Source: Pseudomonas sp. Irchel s3b2
GTDB lineage: Bacteria; Pseudomonadota; Gammaproteobacteria; Pseudomonadales; Pseudomonadaceae
DNA length: 64,000 nucleotides
Direction: 5' to 3'
Assembly (NCBI RefSeq): GCF_900187445.1
Contig: NZ_FYEB01000005.1
Span: forward strand, 310,001-374,000
In this document: in pieces, positions 1 to 8,837 of the stretch
Numbering within the stretch: the first letter of the stretch is position 1
Layout: each line of letters begins with the position of its first letter
The notes under the pieces: model-generated
Database searches by the model: none
What the model was told of the DNA's origin: nothing
Seen by the model: the letters and a program-made list of their open reading frames with translations, nothing else
Position numbers and translations under genes: made by a program

Positions 1-393
1 TCGCACTTCGGTGTTGATGGCTTTCTCAAGAAGCCAGTGGCTGACGACGAATTCATCACGGCAGTTAGTCGGGTTAAAGAGTCCCAGGGCAATCCTGATA
101 TCTGGTGGTTTAACGCTGACGATCGAACATTGGTCAAAGAAGACATCACTATTCCATTGACCGGTACCGAATCGTTAATGCTCACCCAACTGGTCCTCAG
201 CGACCGACGGGTAGTCAGCAAAAACGATCTTATTCAACGCATCGATAAAGACCCGGAAAACTATAGCGGCCTTGAGATGTGCCTGAGTCGGTTGCAGAAA
301 AAGTTCAAGACGGCAGCCAATGGAGAACGGCTGATCCGCTCGGTCAGAAACCGCGGCTATTGCCTCGCACAAAGGATACGCATCGCTTACTGA
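1..393 (+). CDS. response regulator, OmpR/PhoB-type C-terminal part (5' truncated by window)
   Basis: The reading frame is open from base 1. It begins inside the last strand/helix of a receiver domain: the GVDGFLKKPV stretch carries the conserved Lys-Pro that follows the phosphorylation site in receivers. A winged-helix effector domain follows (about the last 100 residues), ending with the typical NRGYCL wing (RSVRNRGYCLAQ). The start codon and the phospho-accepting Asp lie outside the window. A GTG at 37 would give a 118-residue product, but it falls inside the receiver fold and is unlikely to be the start. The gene lies upstream of, and codirectional with, the EPS initiating transferase, so it may be a local regulator; that is inference. 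The family assignment is firm, the target is not known. Confidence 0.8.
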   Translation, partial: SHFGVDGFLKKPVADDEFITAVSRVKESQGNPDIWWFNADDRTLVKEDITIPLTGTESLMLTQLVLSDRRVVSKNDLIQRIDKDPENYSGLEMCLSRLQKKFKTAANGERLIRSVRNRGYCLAQRIRIAY

Positions 394-887
394 TCGAGTG
401 ATCGCAAAAAACAATAACAATAAATGCGACTCACTGCCCCACCTGATCCACCCACACCCATGATCTGCCTCCTTGCACTACACATCCTGATTATCGCCAT
501 CAACTCTTCCAGGTATGGCGCCCCGCTCCGCTTCATCCCTCGCCAACACGACAAGCGTTTATCGAATGCTGCAATTATATAGACGGCTGAGCGATATCCT
601 CCAAACAAAAGAGCACGTCCTTTTATAACAAGGCCGCCAAAGGCATGGCCGTTATAATTCGTCTGAGACCCACAAAGATTTAGGTACTAGTATAAAAACT
701 GGACACTGAGACAACCGTATCAGCTGACTTGAAAACAAAGCCTGGATGGCCAGCCATAAGCCCCGTTATTCCCTTCTAATAATAAAAACATTTCCTGACT
801 GACGCGCTCGCTCAGCCTTTGTGCGTGGCTGCCATTTATTAACCGTCGACTGATACACAACGTGGCGCAGGCCCGAGGGACACCGCG
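394..887. other. intergenic leader upstream of the initiating glycosyltransferase
   Basis: No convincing gene is seen in this 494-bp gap. It is more AT-rich than its surroundings. Bases 622-657 form an imperfect hairpin (TTATAAC...GTTATAA flanking GGCC/GGCC) that could act as a transcription signal, and an AT-rich stretch near 690-700 (TAGTATAAAAAC) resembles a -10 region without a clear -35 partner. The region probably contains the promoter for the gene at 888. Confidence 0.35.
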
Positions 888-2282
888 ATGGTACATAATC
901 GTATTAATCGAAATAACATAACCAAAGGACTGACCTTCTGGGGGCAATGGATAATTGCCATCACTTCGGTCAATACATTGTTATTTGGTCTGGCGTTGTA
1001 CCAGACAGGAGAAATCGACGCCCATTATCGTGTGCTTGCAGTACTCACGTTCCTCGGTTCGGTCCCTTCCTACTCCCTGCTGCTGGTCTATCACAAGCAG
1101 CATAGTTACCTCAGCGGCTTGGCGCGCCTGCTACTGGGATGGCTGCTGCTGCTGGCCGGACTGACCAGTATTGGTTTTTTCAGCAAGACCAGCGAATTGT
1201 TCTCCCGGGAAATCATCGTGGTCTGGGCCACGGCCGGTTATTGCATTCAGGCCTTGCTGTACCTGCCATTGCACAGTTTTTCCAAGCACTACCAGCGGCA
1301 ATTGCACAGCCAGTACAACACCCTGATTATCGGCACCGATCAACTGGCGGTGAATCTGGCAGACAAACTGACCAAAACCGAGTATCCGCCGCTGGTGGGC
1401 CTGATCAGCTCAAATCCCAACGAGCTGTCGACCCAGGTCAATGCCCACCGGGTTCTGGGCCCATTGCAGGAACTGCGTGAGCTGATCCAGGTGCACGACG
1501 TTCGGCGGCTGTATATCGCGCTGCCCTTGAGCGAAGCCAAACAGGTCGAGGCGCTGTACATCGACCTGCTCGACGCCAATGTCGATGTGGTCTGGGTTCC
1601 TGACCTGGGCAGCATGACGTTGCTCAATCACTCCATCAGCGAACTGGACGGCCTGCCTGCCATCCACCTCAATGAAAGCCCGCTGACCAGTTACCCGACA
1701 GCGGCGCTGAGCAAGACCTTGCTGGACAGAAGTCTCGCCGCCCTCGCGCTGATCGGCTTCAGCCCGCTGCTTCTGGTGATCGCCGCCGCCGTGAAGATGT
1801 CTTCCCCGGGCCCGATCATCTTCAAACAGGAACGGCACGGCTGGAACGGCAAGATCATCAAAGTCTGGAAGTTCCGCTCCATGCGCGTGCACGATGACCA
1901 CCAGGTCCGCCAGGCCGGTCGCGAAGACCCGCGCATTACGGCGGTCGGCCGCTTCATTCGACGCACCTCGATCGATGAACTGCCGCAGTTCTTCAACGTG
2001 CTGCAAGGCCATATGGCGCTGGTCGGGCCGCGACCACATGCGATCGCCCATAACGACTACTACACCGGCAAGATCCAGGCCTACATGGCCCGCCATCGAA
2101 TCAAACCGGGCATCACCGGGCTGGCCCAGATCAGCGGCTGCCGTGGCGAAACCGAAACCCTGGACAAGATGCAGAAGCGTGTGGAGATCGACCTCAACTA
2201 CATCAACAATTGGTCGTTGTGGCTTGATATCAAGATCCTGATCAAGACACCCTTTACGCTCTTTTCCAAGGATATCTATTAA
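888..2282 (+). CDS. undecaprenyl-phosphate glucose phosphotransferase (WcaJ/PslA-type polyprenyl glycosylphosphotransferase)
   Basis: This enzyme transfers a hexose-1-phosphate, probably glucose, from UDP-sugar to undecaprenyl phosphate at the inner membrane, the first step of the lipid-linked repeat unit. The 464-residue protein has N-terminal membrane helices (roughly residues 15-125), a CoA-binding/NAD-like domain (about 145-250, starting NTLIIGTDQLA) and a C-terminal bacterial sugar transferase domain after a last hydrophobic segment. The catalytic part shows the family hallmarks KFRSMR, RRTSIDELPQ and GPRPHA, and ends KPGITGLAQISG...ETLDKM. Length matches the family. A GAGGG stretch precedes ATG 888. 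It reads opposite to the rest of the EPS genes and is separated from them by the acyltransferase region, but it is the only initiating transferase in view. Confidence 0.9.
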   Translation: MVHNRINRNNITKGLTFWGQWIIAITSVNTLLFGLALYQTGEIDAHYRVLAVLTFLGSVPSYSLLLVYHKQHSYLSGLARLLLGWLLLLAGLTSIGFFSKTSELFSREIIVVWATAGYCIQALLYLPLHSFSKHYQRQLHSQYNTLIIGTDQLAVNLADKLTKTEYPPLVGLISSNPNELSTQVNAHRVLGPLQELRELIQVHDVRRLYIALPLSEAKQVEALYIDLLDANVDVVWVPDLGSMTLLNHSISELDGLPAIHLNESPLTSYPTAALSKTLLDRSLAALALIGFSPLLLVIAAAVKMSSPGPIIFKQERHGWNGKIIKVWKFRSMRVHDDHQVRQAGREDPRITAVGRFIRRTSIDELPQFFNVLQGHMALVGPRPHAIAHNDYYTGKIQAYMARHRIKPGITGLAQISGCRGETETLDKMQKRVEIDLNYINNWSLWLDIKILIKTPFTLFSKDIY

Positions 2283-2337
2283 CTGCTGCGATTCCCTCCC
2301 CGCCCATTCTTCAGCTTGCGGCTAACAACGCTGCAGC

Positions 2338-2365
2338 CCGGGCAGTCAGATCTCTGACTGCCCGG
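2338..2365 (+). terminator. hairpin after the initiating glycosyltransferase
   Basis: A perfect 13-bp inverted repeat (CCGGGCAGTCAGA, 2-base loop, complement) lies 55 bases after the stop at 2282. It lacks a T-run on either strand, so it is either a Rho-assisted terminator or an RNA 3'-end stabiliser. Confidence 0.6.
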
Positions 2366-2440
2366 AGCCCCTCCACCTCATCTCATTCGCACTCTCTTTT
2401 GTAGCCGCTGCCAAAGGCTGCGTTCTGACATCGAACGCGC

Positions 2441-2962
2441 TTATCGGGAAAGCTCACACACCATTACAACCATCCCAATTTCAGCCAGGTCAGTCTTGAA
2501 AGGGATTTCACCGATCTCTTGAAAACCGAAATCCTTATAGAAGCGCCGGGCATTTGAATTGGTCTTGAGTACGTCAAGCCAGAGCAAGCGTTCTCCGCGC
2601 TCTATCGCTCGATTGCAAATGAAACGCAGAAGCTGTTTCCCATACCCTCGTCCCGCTTCAGATTTGAGGAAGTAAATTTTTTGAAGCTCCGCGCCCATTG
2701 CGCCAGTCAGCGGCGCTGGCGTTGACCAGTTAACTTTGGAAAAACCTACGACCCTACCGCTTTCGTCTGAGGCTATAAGCCACAAATGGCTGGCCGATGA
2801 TTCGAGTGACTGACTGAGCGTGCCGGGTGAGAAGTCTTGATTGAGAAAGCTCTGCATGCCGGCGAGAGACCAGATGGCCGAAAAATGCTCTCGGTAGGTC
2901 TCACAGCCGACTTCACATAGAACATCGAGGTCGGCTCTAGTTGCTTCACGAATGTTGATCAT
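2441..2962 (-). CDS. GNAT family N-acetyltransferase
   Basis: This 173-residue protein has the GNAT fold. It begins with the usual INIREATRADLD first strand/helix. The acetyl-CoA pyrophosphate loop appears as EAGRGYGKQLLRF (about residues 102-114), an R/Q-x-x-G-x-G/A equivalent, and motif B is NSNARRFYKDFGFQEIG. The second half contains the conserved strand before the loop (LQKIYFLKS). The substrate cannot be told from sequence; relatives acetylate small molecules or protein N-termini. It is a single gene, leftward, between a hairpin and an IS66 relic, with no obvious tie to polysaccharide synthesis. Start ATG at 2962 fits the N-terminal strand. Confidence 0.85.
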   Translation of the reverse strand: MINIREATRADLDVLCEVGCETYREHFSAIWSLAGMQSFLNQDFSPGTLSQSLESSASHLWLIASDESGRVVGFSKVNWSTPAPLTGAMGAELQKIYFLKSEAGRGYGKQLLRFICNRAIERGERLLWLDVLKTNSNARRFYKDFGFQEIGEIPFKTDLAEIGMVVMVCELSR

Positions 2963-2989
2963 ATTCCTCGCCGGTTTATTCGCATGAAG

Positions 2990-3140
2990 AGATGGAAGCT
3001 CCCTTCGACTTGGTTATTGTCGATGAGCACAGCCCCATCGCCCAGGTAGCGCTTCAGCGCTACTCAGTGTTTAAGGCTGTAATCCAGTAATTGCATGGCC
3101 TGTTCGGCCAAGGTGGAGAGCCAGATGACGTTGATGCGGA
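2990..3140 (-). pseudogene. IS66-family transposase (TnpC) C-terminal relic
   Basis: Translation of the minus strand gives AEQAMQLLDYSLKH, an in-frame stop, then VALKRYLGDGAVLIDNNQVE. This matches the well-known IS66 TnpC C-terminal pattern (…YSLKRW..L.RYLDDG…IDNN.VEN). Homology is lost right after the DNNQVE block, and the internal stop shows it is dead. It lies directly upstream of the GNAT gene start. Together with the opposite-facing relic at 4957 it brackets the acyltransferase gene. Confidence 0.75.
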
Positions 3141-3256
3141 TCTATTTTTTCATGGCATCCCCCGACTTGATGTCGAACATTTCGGGGCCAGATCAAAATA
3201 TGCGGACACCATCGCGCTTAATGCTGTAGTTCGGAAGGTGTATTGGCTGGACGCTT
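3141..3256 (-). mobile_element. possible left end of the decayed IS66 element
   Basis: Read on the minus strand from 3256, the segment starts GTAAGCGTCC, the kind of terminus seen in IS66-group elements, and leads through short unexplained sequence to the transposase relic. If correct, the middle of the element (tnpA, tnpB and most of tnpC) has been deleted. No matching right-end repeat was found by eye, so this is weak. Confidence 0.3.
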
Positions 3257-3637
3257 ACAAATAATCCGATAAACGTTATGGTTGACGAGCATAAGGAACC
3301 AACACACAAGAGTGGATACTTCGTCACCTCATTGCCCCTTCGATATAGCAAACAGCAGGGTAGGCTCGTACACTGTATAATCCTTCGAATCCAACTTAGC
3401 GCACGAAGCAAACGCGCCTCAAGCCTCCCCTCTAAAGCCTAACAAATCCACCACGTTATTATTTGTCAGCCATCATAACGCGCACTAACTCAAAATAAAT
3501 GATAAAGAACCTTGTTCGGACTCACTCCATCCGCCCCTTAAGAGCATTGAAAATTATAAATCCTGACCACACACAAAACATAGAACACCACAAAGCCAAG
3601 ACATTCCAGCCGGAACAATCACAGAAGGAGAAATAAA
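3257..3637. other. AT-rich intergenic region before the acyltransferase
   Basis: No gene is supported here. Base composition shifts towards AT compared with the flanking Pseudomonas genes and continues so into the acyltransferase, which suggests both arrived together. A strong Shine-Dalgarno (AGAAGGAG) lies just before ATG 3638. A minus-strand open frame at 3193-3411 has no recognisable features and was not accepted. Confidence 0.4.
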
Positions 3638-4645
3638 ATGCTTATTGGAATTCACTACATGCGAGGATTAGCCGCATTAATGGTTGTGCTTTTTCACGCA
3701 ATAAGCTTTATGGTTATTTACAAAAATTACAACTCTCCTTTCGCTCATTACATATTAGCGACAGGCGTGGATATTTTTTTTGTAATTAGCGGCTTCCTGA
3801 TGGTAAAAACCACAGAAAAATACAAAGAAAGCAGGCTAGACTGGAAGTCCTTCCTCTATAAAAGACTAGTACGAATAACCCCAATGTACTGGACCATTAC
3901 AATACTAATCGCCCTTGCGATTATGTACAAACCATCGCTATCTGAAAAGACCATTGATCTTGATTTTTTAATCAAGAGTCTTTTATTTCTTCCTACAAAA
4001 ATCCCAAACAGCGATGTACAGTCCACCATCATTCCAGTCGGATGGACTTTAGTTTATGAAATGTTTTTCTATATTGTTTTCGCGGCCTTCACTGCCATTA
4101 ACTACCGCAAGGGGCTCGCTGCAATCATCCTTATGTTTTGCATGCTATCACTTGCTCATAGCCAATTCGACAATTACTACTTAACGCTTTATACAAACCC
4201 TATCATATTAGAGTTTTGCTTAGGGATGATCATAGCCAAACTCTCCACCCCTTCTAGCAAACACGCCCTACTGCTGATGGGTTTTGGTTTTCTGGCCTTA
4301 ACGACCGGCGCATATCTTGATGGCCCACATTTCAACACTCGATTTTTAAGTGCAGGATTTGGTGCTGCCCTCATTATTTATGGCGCCAGCGGACTAAAGC
4401 TGAAGAAAACATTAGTCATACCCAAACTCTTAGGTGACAGCTCTTACACCACCTACCTAATACATATGTATGTGATCAAAGCTGGCGCAAAATTTCTACC
4501 CCCAAGCTTTGTCTCATGCCTGATACTGACAGCTTTCTCAATCGTGGTCGGACACATAGTGTATTTATTAATTGAATCCCCTATACAAAAAACAATTTTT
4601 AACTTTAAAAACAAAAGCCGTCCAGAGTTACAAGTTAGAACCTAA
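3638..4645 (+). CDS. acyltransferase 3 family membrane O-acyltransferase (OafA/ExoZ type)
   Basis: This protein is an integral inner-membrane acyltransferase that typically moves an acetyl group onto a sugar of a surface polysaccharide. It has 335 residues and about ten hydrophobic helices. The N-terminal YMRGLAALMVVLFHA stretch contains the family's R and catalytic His, and ATGVDIFFVISGFLM is the second hallmark. The later VGWTLVYEMFFY motif matches the W(S/T)L..E.FFY signature. It starts at ATG 3638 behind an ideal Shine-Dalgarno. Codon use is clearly AT-rich (many Phe-TTT, Ile-ATA and Leu-TTA codons), unlike the neighbours, and IS66 relics lie on both sides, so recent transfer is likely. 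Role in acetylating the EPS made by this locus is inferred from position only. Confidence 0.88.
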   Translation: MLIGIHYMRGLAALMVVLFHAISFMVIYKNYNSPFAHYILATGVDIFFVISGFLMVKTTEKYKESRLDWKSFLYKRLVRITPMYWTITILIALAIMYKPSLSEKTIDLDFLIKSLLFLPTKIPNSDVQSTIIPVGWTLVYEMFFYIVFAAFTAINYRKGLAAIILMFCMLSLAHSQFDNYYLTLYTNPIILEFCLGMIIAKLSTPSSKHALLLMGFGFLALTTGAYLDGPHFNTRFLSAGFGAALIIYGASGLKLKKTLVIPKLLGDSSYTTYLIHMYVIKAGAKFLPPSFVSCLILTAFSIVVGHIVYLLIESPIQKTIFNFKNKSRPELQVRT

Positions 4646-4956
4646 TCAGTAAATTTTTGGCTGCGCAGTAATCAGCCCTACCCTATCGATAGGCGCTCTA
4701 AAAATCAGCCATCTTTTTAGCTTCAGGACTAGCTGATGAGCTAAGTCAGATCCTCCGCTTCGATGCAATAGTATCTGGGAGGATCTGCCACAGCTTTTTA
4801 CATCCTAGGGCTTAAGGTGTTTATCTTTAACTGCCTTAACTTGTGTACCATTTCGATAGCAGCGCCCCCTTCCATAAAGTATCTAGCTGATCTCTTATTG
4901 GCGGTTTTGATGCCTCTATTAGTCGCCTGACTCGGTATAATCCAGGGCATGAATCC
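4646..4956. other. intergenic segment between acyltransferase and IS66 relic
   Basis: No gene is seen. The segment after the acyltransferase stop is low in GC and contains no clear terminator with a T-run. A minus-strand open frame over 4798-5010 has no recognisable motif and was rejected. Confidence 0.3.
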
Positions 4957-5345
4957 ATGCCCAAAGAACTTCCTGACGCCCCTGTTTTGATCAAGCAACT
5001 GCTTGAGCAAATGCTGAGTGAGTGCGAGTCGGAAAGTGCAAGATCAGGAGGAAAACGCGCTGCTGCGTCAGCGCCTTTTCGGGCGCAAGTCAGAGCAGAC
5101 AGCCGATCCCGCGACCCGGCAAAATGGCCTTGTTCAACGAAGCTGAAAACGTGGCGGAGTCTGTCGACGAAACGGAAGAAGAGGTCGTAGCGCCGACCAA
5201 GCGACGGGGCAAACGCAAAACCTCTGCCGCCCCGACAAGCTGACCTGCGCCTGCGGTTGCCGTAAACACAGCATTGGCGAGGAAATCAGCGAGCAGCTCG
5301 AGATCGTGCCAATGCAAATCAGCGTCATCAAACATATGCACAAGC
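4957..5345 (+). pseudogene. IS66-family transposase (TnpC) N-terminal relic
   Basis: The first frame gives MPKELPDAPVLIKQLLEQML, the usual TnpC N-terminus. A frameshift near 5025-5100 moves the homology to another frame, which reads PGKMALFNEAENVAESVD and EEEVVAPTKRRGKRK. A further break follows, after which the zinc-finger-like segment LTCACGCRKHSIGEEISEQL and EIVPMQISVIKH is recognisable. Homology stops near 5345. At least two frameshifts plus loss of the catalytic domain make it a dead fragment. It faces rightward, away from the acyltransferase gene, mirror-image to the relic at 2990-3140. Confidence 0.8.
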
Positions 5346-5379
5346 GAAGACGGCCCCAAGGCATACAGCGCCCATGAAA

Positions 5380-5462
5380 ACGCGTTCGGCGGCAAGCCGG
5401 CTCCAACGGAGTTCGCGTCGTTCACGGTATCTGTAGGAGCTGGCTTGCCAGCGAAGACGGCC
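5380..5462. repeat. REP pair (one half degenerate)
   Basis: CTGTAGGAGCTGGCTTGCCA at 5431-5450 is a Pseudomonas REP core, and its partly decayed inverted partner (GGCGGCAAGCCGGCTCC) lies at about 5388-5404. Confidence 0.55.
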
Positions 5463-5614
5463 TACGTCATGCAGCGCCCGTGAAGCCGAACCCAGGCTCG
5501 GCTGCGGCTACAGGCATTTGATTGGATGAAGTGGCAAGAGAGGTGTTGCTGGAAGGGGATAGAGAGGATCTACGGTTGCAACACGCCGGCAGACTGCTTG
5601 GTATTTCGCGCCTT

Positions 5615-5974
5615 TCAGCGCACCCAGTACCTTGAAATCAACAACCCCATCAACACGCCGATAGTATTTGCCAGCATGTCGTAGGGCGAAGCCGTGCGCA
5701 GCGGCATCAACCCCTGCGCGGCCTCGATGAGTACGCCAGTGAGCAAACACCCCACGGCTATCCAGTGAAATTTCACAGAGGGAAAGGCCAGACGGCAGCT
5801 GCACGCAAATACCAGAAAGCCGATCCAGTGATGGAGCTTGTCCTCTTCGACGAACAGCTCCGGGACCGGCTGAGAACGCAGACCCGCGAACAGCAGAATC
5901 AGGGTCACTGCAATAAAAACCAGACCCCGAAGCCAGAATGGCAACTCGACCAGGCCTTTGAGCCACGTCATCAT
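5615..5974 (-). CDS. VanZ-like membrane protein
   Basis: This 119-residue protein has four hydrophobic helices. It carries the VanZ-family features DKLHHWIGFLVFA after the first periplasmic loop and the SPYDMLANTIGVLMGLL stretch (D..AN..G). Function in EPS synthesis is not established; VanZ-like proteins often close polysaccharide or cell-envelope operons. The start ATG at 5974 overlaps the stop of the upstream yjbH-like gene as ATGA, so the two are translationally coupled and this is the last gene of the yjb/wza operon. A longer frame over the same bases on this strand was rejected because it does not show the family pattern. Confidence 0.75.
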   Translation of the reverse strand: MMTWLKGLVELPFWLRGLVFIAVTLILLFAGLRSQPVPELFVEEDKLHHWIGFLVFACSCRLAFPSVKFHWIAVGCLLTGVLIEAAQGLMPLRTASPYDMLANTIGVLMGLLISRYWVR

Positions 5975-8073
5975 TCGGTAATTTTCTCGAAGTTGTTGTA
6001 GAACAGATCGCTGTCACGTCCATCGGTCATGGTCTGTAGCGAGTAGGCACGGCTCAGGCGTGCACCGCCATCGCGGGTCAGTGGCGCCCAGACGATGTTG
6101 GCCCGACGCATGGTGGAGGTACTCATCAACTCGTCGAACGGGATGGAAACATAGATCCCTTTGTCGAAGCTGCCCTCGCCATACTCCTCCTTCGACGCGC
6201 TGGTCAGGGTAACCCAGGCGCCAAATTTCACGCCGTTCTTGAACACCCGCGACAAGTCGACGGTGGTGCCCCAGTCCCGTGCCAGATATCGCCCGACGCT
6301 GACCGCTGCAAGCATGTCATTGGGCAACTCAGTATAGCTGGTGACATGGCCCGTCACGGTCTGGTAATCACGCAGGCCGAAGCCCTGATCGAAATCACGC
6401 TGGCGCACGAAGTTCAGATCCGCGCCCACCGACCAGCGTTTCCCCGTGGGTCGATACAGCACTTCGCTGCCGACGCCGGCGAACATGGATTCCAGGTAGC
6501 CGCCATAGACCATGCCGTACAAATCCCGATCCAGCTGTGTCGCATGGTTGAACTGGAACGTCGGCATCGTCACATCGGAAGTGGTCATGTATTGGCGCAA
6601 ATCAGTGCGCACTCGCGGCAGCCCACTCGGCGCGTCGTAGGTGAAGTCGTCGTAGTTGTTCAGCAGGTTGACACTGAGCAAACCGCTCCACCAGGTATTG
6701 CGGGTGAAGCGGTACTCCGCGTCGGCATCGGCGGTGAACTGATAGAGCAATCCATCGGGACCGCCGATGTTCTGTTTGTAGCCCAGGCCCAAGCCATAGC
6801 TGAACGGTTCCAGCGCCTGGGTGTAGAGCGTGGTTTCCCGGTGCGCCATCGCCGGATTGACTTCGGTCGTACGGTGCAGATCCTTCATCGGCAGGTCGTT
6901 ATTCACGACCGCACGGAAGGTTTCCCGCGGCACGCTGGTTTCCTCAATGGACATGTCATAACGCTGGTTCACCAAGGTGAACCAGTCGATGTCCTGATTG
7001 ACGCTGTTATCGAGAATCCGACTGGCTCGCCCAACGGCCTTGGCCGAATAGAAATAGCGGGACTGTTCGCCATACACCATCAGCTCCGAACCGCGCTGGG
7101 TGATGCGCTTCACTTTATAGCCGGCATTTTGCTGCAGTCGATCGGAGACCTGAGCCCAGTTGACCTGATCAGCCGGGGTCGACGGTGCCTGCGCTGGCAA
7201 TGGCTCGGCGGGAGGGTCATACGTCTTGACCGGTGCTTTGCGGCTGACAAAGTTGGTGTGCAAGGTGATGCCGAACATCGCCGTATTGCCACGCTCCCAG
7301 CCGGCACTCAGATCGATGCTGTCGGCCAGCTTGTAGACCACGCCAATGTTGATCGGCAGGTCTTGTTTGATCGAGTTGTCCAGCGGTTCATTCTTGTAAT
7401 CATTGCCCTCGTACTCGAGCTTCAGGCTCAGCGGCGCCCACGGCGTTTGATAGGCAACCCCGCCAAACAACGAAGGATGGCCCCTGAAGTAAGCGTTGGC
7501 GTTCACGTCCCCTGCCCTGGCGACAGCCGCACTGCTCTCGGGCCGGTCGTTGAACTTGCTGCCGAAGACCGCCAGCGGGTTACTGAAATCCCCTCGATTA
7601 CCCAGATAGCCCCAGGCAATGCCTAGGCTGAAATCCAGGTTTTCATAACGCTTGTTGGCGACAAAATATTCGCTGGAAAACAAGCCGGTACCGCCGATGT
7701 CCCGAGCGCCGATGGCGACTTGCGGCGCCCAGTGACTTTCTTCCCAAAGCCGCGCCTTGACGTCGATGGCCTTGTCTTTGAAGCTCTGATCACCGCTAAA
7801 ATCCTCGGGACCGTAAGCGCGGTTGGTGATCGCCGTATAACGAAACGATCCCTCCAGCCAATCGAGCGGCTGCAAGGAAAAACTGTAGCGCGAGTAAGGA
7901 TCGGTACGACTGGCGGTGACGCTCAATTCCCCTGCGGGAGCCATGCGCGCGGAGGGGGTCTGTAACAGACCGACGCCACCAAAATCACTCTGGGTGTAAC
8001 GCGGCTCACCATGAGCCAATCCACAGGGCAGGAGCAATGCAGCAGCAAAACGTAACTTAAACGGGCACTTCAA
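5971..8073 (-). CDS. yjbH: YjbH/GfcD-type outer-membrane exopolysaccharide protein
   Basis: This 700-residue exported protein matches the E. coli YjbH/GfcD family in length (about 698) and pattern. After a signal peptide (KLRFAAALLLPCGLAHG) comes the YjbH hallmark FGGVGLLQTPSARM and then long alternating strands rich in aromatic residues, as in a beta-barrel (LDWLEGSFRYTAI, WSVGADLNFV, YLARDWGTTVDLS). It is believed to help export or assemble exopolysaccharide at the outer membrane. The start is TTG at 8073: the stop of yjbG overlaps it as TTGA, a GAGGTGG ribosome site lies just upstream, and only this start gives a complete signal peptide. It is the fifth gene of the leftward operon yjbE-wza-yjbF-yjbG-yjbH-vanZ. 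Confidence 0.87.
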   Translation of the reverse strand: MKCPFKLRFAAALLLPCGLAHGEPRYTQSDFGGVGLLQTPSARMAPAGELSVTASRTDPYSRYSFSLQPLDWLEGSFRYTAITNRAYGPEDFSGDQSFKDKAIDVKARLWEESHWAPQVAIGARDIGGTGLFSSEYFVANKRYENLDFSLGIAWGYLGNRGDFSNPLAVFGSKFNDRPESSAAVARAGDVNANAYFRGHPSLFGGVAYQTPWAPLSLKLEYEGNDYKNEPLDNSIKQDLPINIGVVYKLADSIDLSAGWERGNTAMFGITLHTNFVSRKAPVKTYDPPAEPLPAQAPSTPADQVNWAQVSDRLQQNAGYKVKRITQRGSELMVYGEQSRYFYSAKAVGRASRILDNSVNQDIDWFTLVNQRYDMSIEETSVPRETFRAVVNNDLPMKDLHRTTEVNPAMAHRETTLYTQALEPFSYGLGLGYKQNIGGPDGLLYQFTADADAEYRFTRNTWWSGLLSVNLLNNYDDFTYDAPSGLPRVRTDLRQYMTTSDVTMPTFQFNHATQLDRDLYGMVYGGYLESMFAGVGSEVLYRPTGKRWSVGADLNFVRQRDFDQGFGLRDYQTVTGHVTSYTELPNDMLAAVSVGRYLARDWGTTVDLSRVFKNGVKFGAWVTLTSASKEEYGEGSFDKGIYVSIPFDELMSTSTMRRANIVWAPLTRDGGARLSRAYSLQTMTDGRDSDLFYNNFEKITE

Positions 8074-8837
8074 GGAGCCACCTCAGCCAGGGGTTGGGTG
8101 GCGAGAAACTCGGCCAGTTGTTGATTGAGTTCAGGGGTCGGCGTCTCGAGGTCGTCGCTCCTGATCGGTACCAGAATCCTGCTGCCGGGAGCGGCCACGA
8201 CGCCCTCCTCACGATTCCATGCCGCCACGCCCACGCGCCGCACCTGACCATCGGGCTGGATCAGCCACAGATAATCGCGCTCGGCGCCGTCGAGAATGGC
8301 GCAATCGCGCGCATAGGCACTTACTTCCTGCAGGGCACGGTAAGGCACCGGACAGGGCTGCACGACTGCCCCGAGAACTTCCACGGTCGAGGGTCGCATC
8401 GGGTAAATCAGACGGTCGCCGTCATCCAGCCGAGCATTGCGGGCGAACCCCACTTCCACGGCGATCGGGTCCAGTACCGCTATCTGGCGGCCGGTAACCG
8501 GAAGTCGCTCGATCTGTTCATACAGGCGCGCACTCAAATCCGCTCGCGCTTCCCTGCCATCGAGCAAGGCACCTCGTTGCACCAGCTTCAGATCGAACAG
8601 TACGCCGGCCTTTAGCCGGGCCTGCTGATCCTCCAATGAGCGATGCAGCCAGGCCGCCCCCAGCCAATAACTCTCGGCGTTGGGTTGGGCGTTGTGAATG
8701 GCATCCAGCAAACGTGCCCCGGGTTTGACATCGAATTCGCCCGGGCTTCGCACATCACCGCTGACCGTGACGCCAGCGTGCCCCACGCTCGGGCCGATCA
8801 AGAGCAAGCCAAGCAATAGAAGGTTCGGACACTTCAC
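8070..8837 (-). CDS. yjbG: YjbG/GfcC-type capsule biosynthesis protein
   Basis: This 255-residue periplasmic protein has a signal peptide (LLLLGLLLIGPSVGHAG), then the GfcC start VTVSGDVRSPGEFDVKPGARLLDAI, a SLBB-like stretch related to those in Wza. The middle contains RLPVTGRQIAVLDPIAVE and GDRLIYPMRPSTVEVLGAV, which fits the two small ubiquitin-like domains of GfcC. Its presumed job is in exopolysaccharide secretion with YjbF and YjbH. The start is GTG at 8837, overlapping the yjbF stop as GTGA. The N-terminus MKCP is shared with the next gene, YjbH, a small oddity. Confidence 0.83.
   Translation of the reverse strand: MKCPNLLLLGLLLIGPSVGHAGVTVSGDVRSPGEFDVKPGARLLDAIHNAQPNAESYWLGAAWLHRSLEDQQARLKAGVLFDLKLVQRGALLDGREARADLSARLYEQIERLPVTGRQIAVLDPIAVEVGFARNARLDDGDRLIYPMRPSTVEVLGAVVQPCPVPYRALQEVSAYARDCAILDGAERDYLWLIQPDGQVRRVGVAAWNREEGVVAAPGSRILVPIRSDDLETPTPELNQQLAEFLATQPLAEVAP

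Noticed and set aside
3193..3411. 72-codon minus-strand frame
   Set aside because: No ribosome site or recognisable content; it overlaps a possible IS end.
5508..6023. 171-codon frame covering the VanZ-like gene on the same strand
   Set aside because: It is out of frame with the conserved VanZ-like sequence and overlaps the end of yjbH without any family match.
6346..7626. 426-codon plus-strand frame opposite yjbH
   Set aside because: Antisense shadow; no motif, no ribosome site, while yjbH has clear family features.
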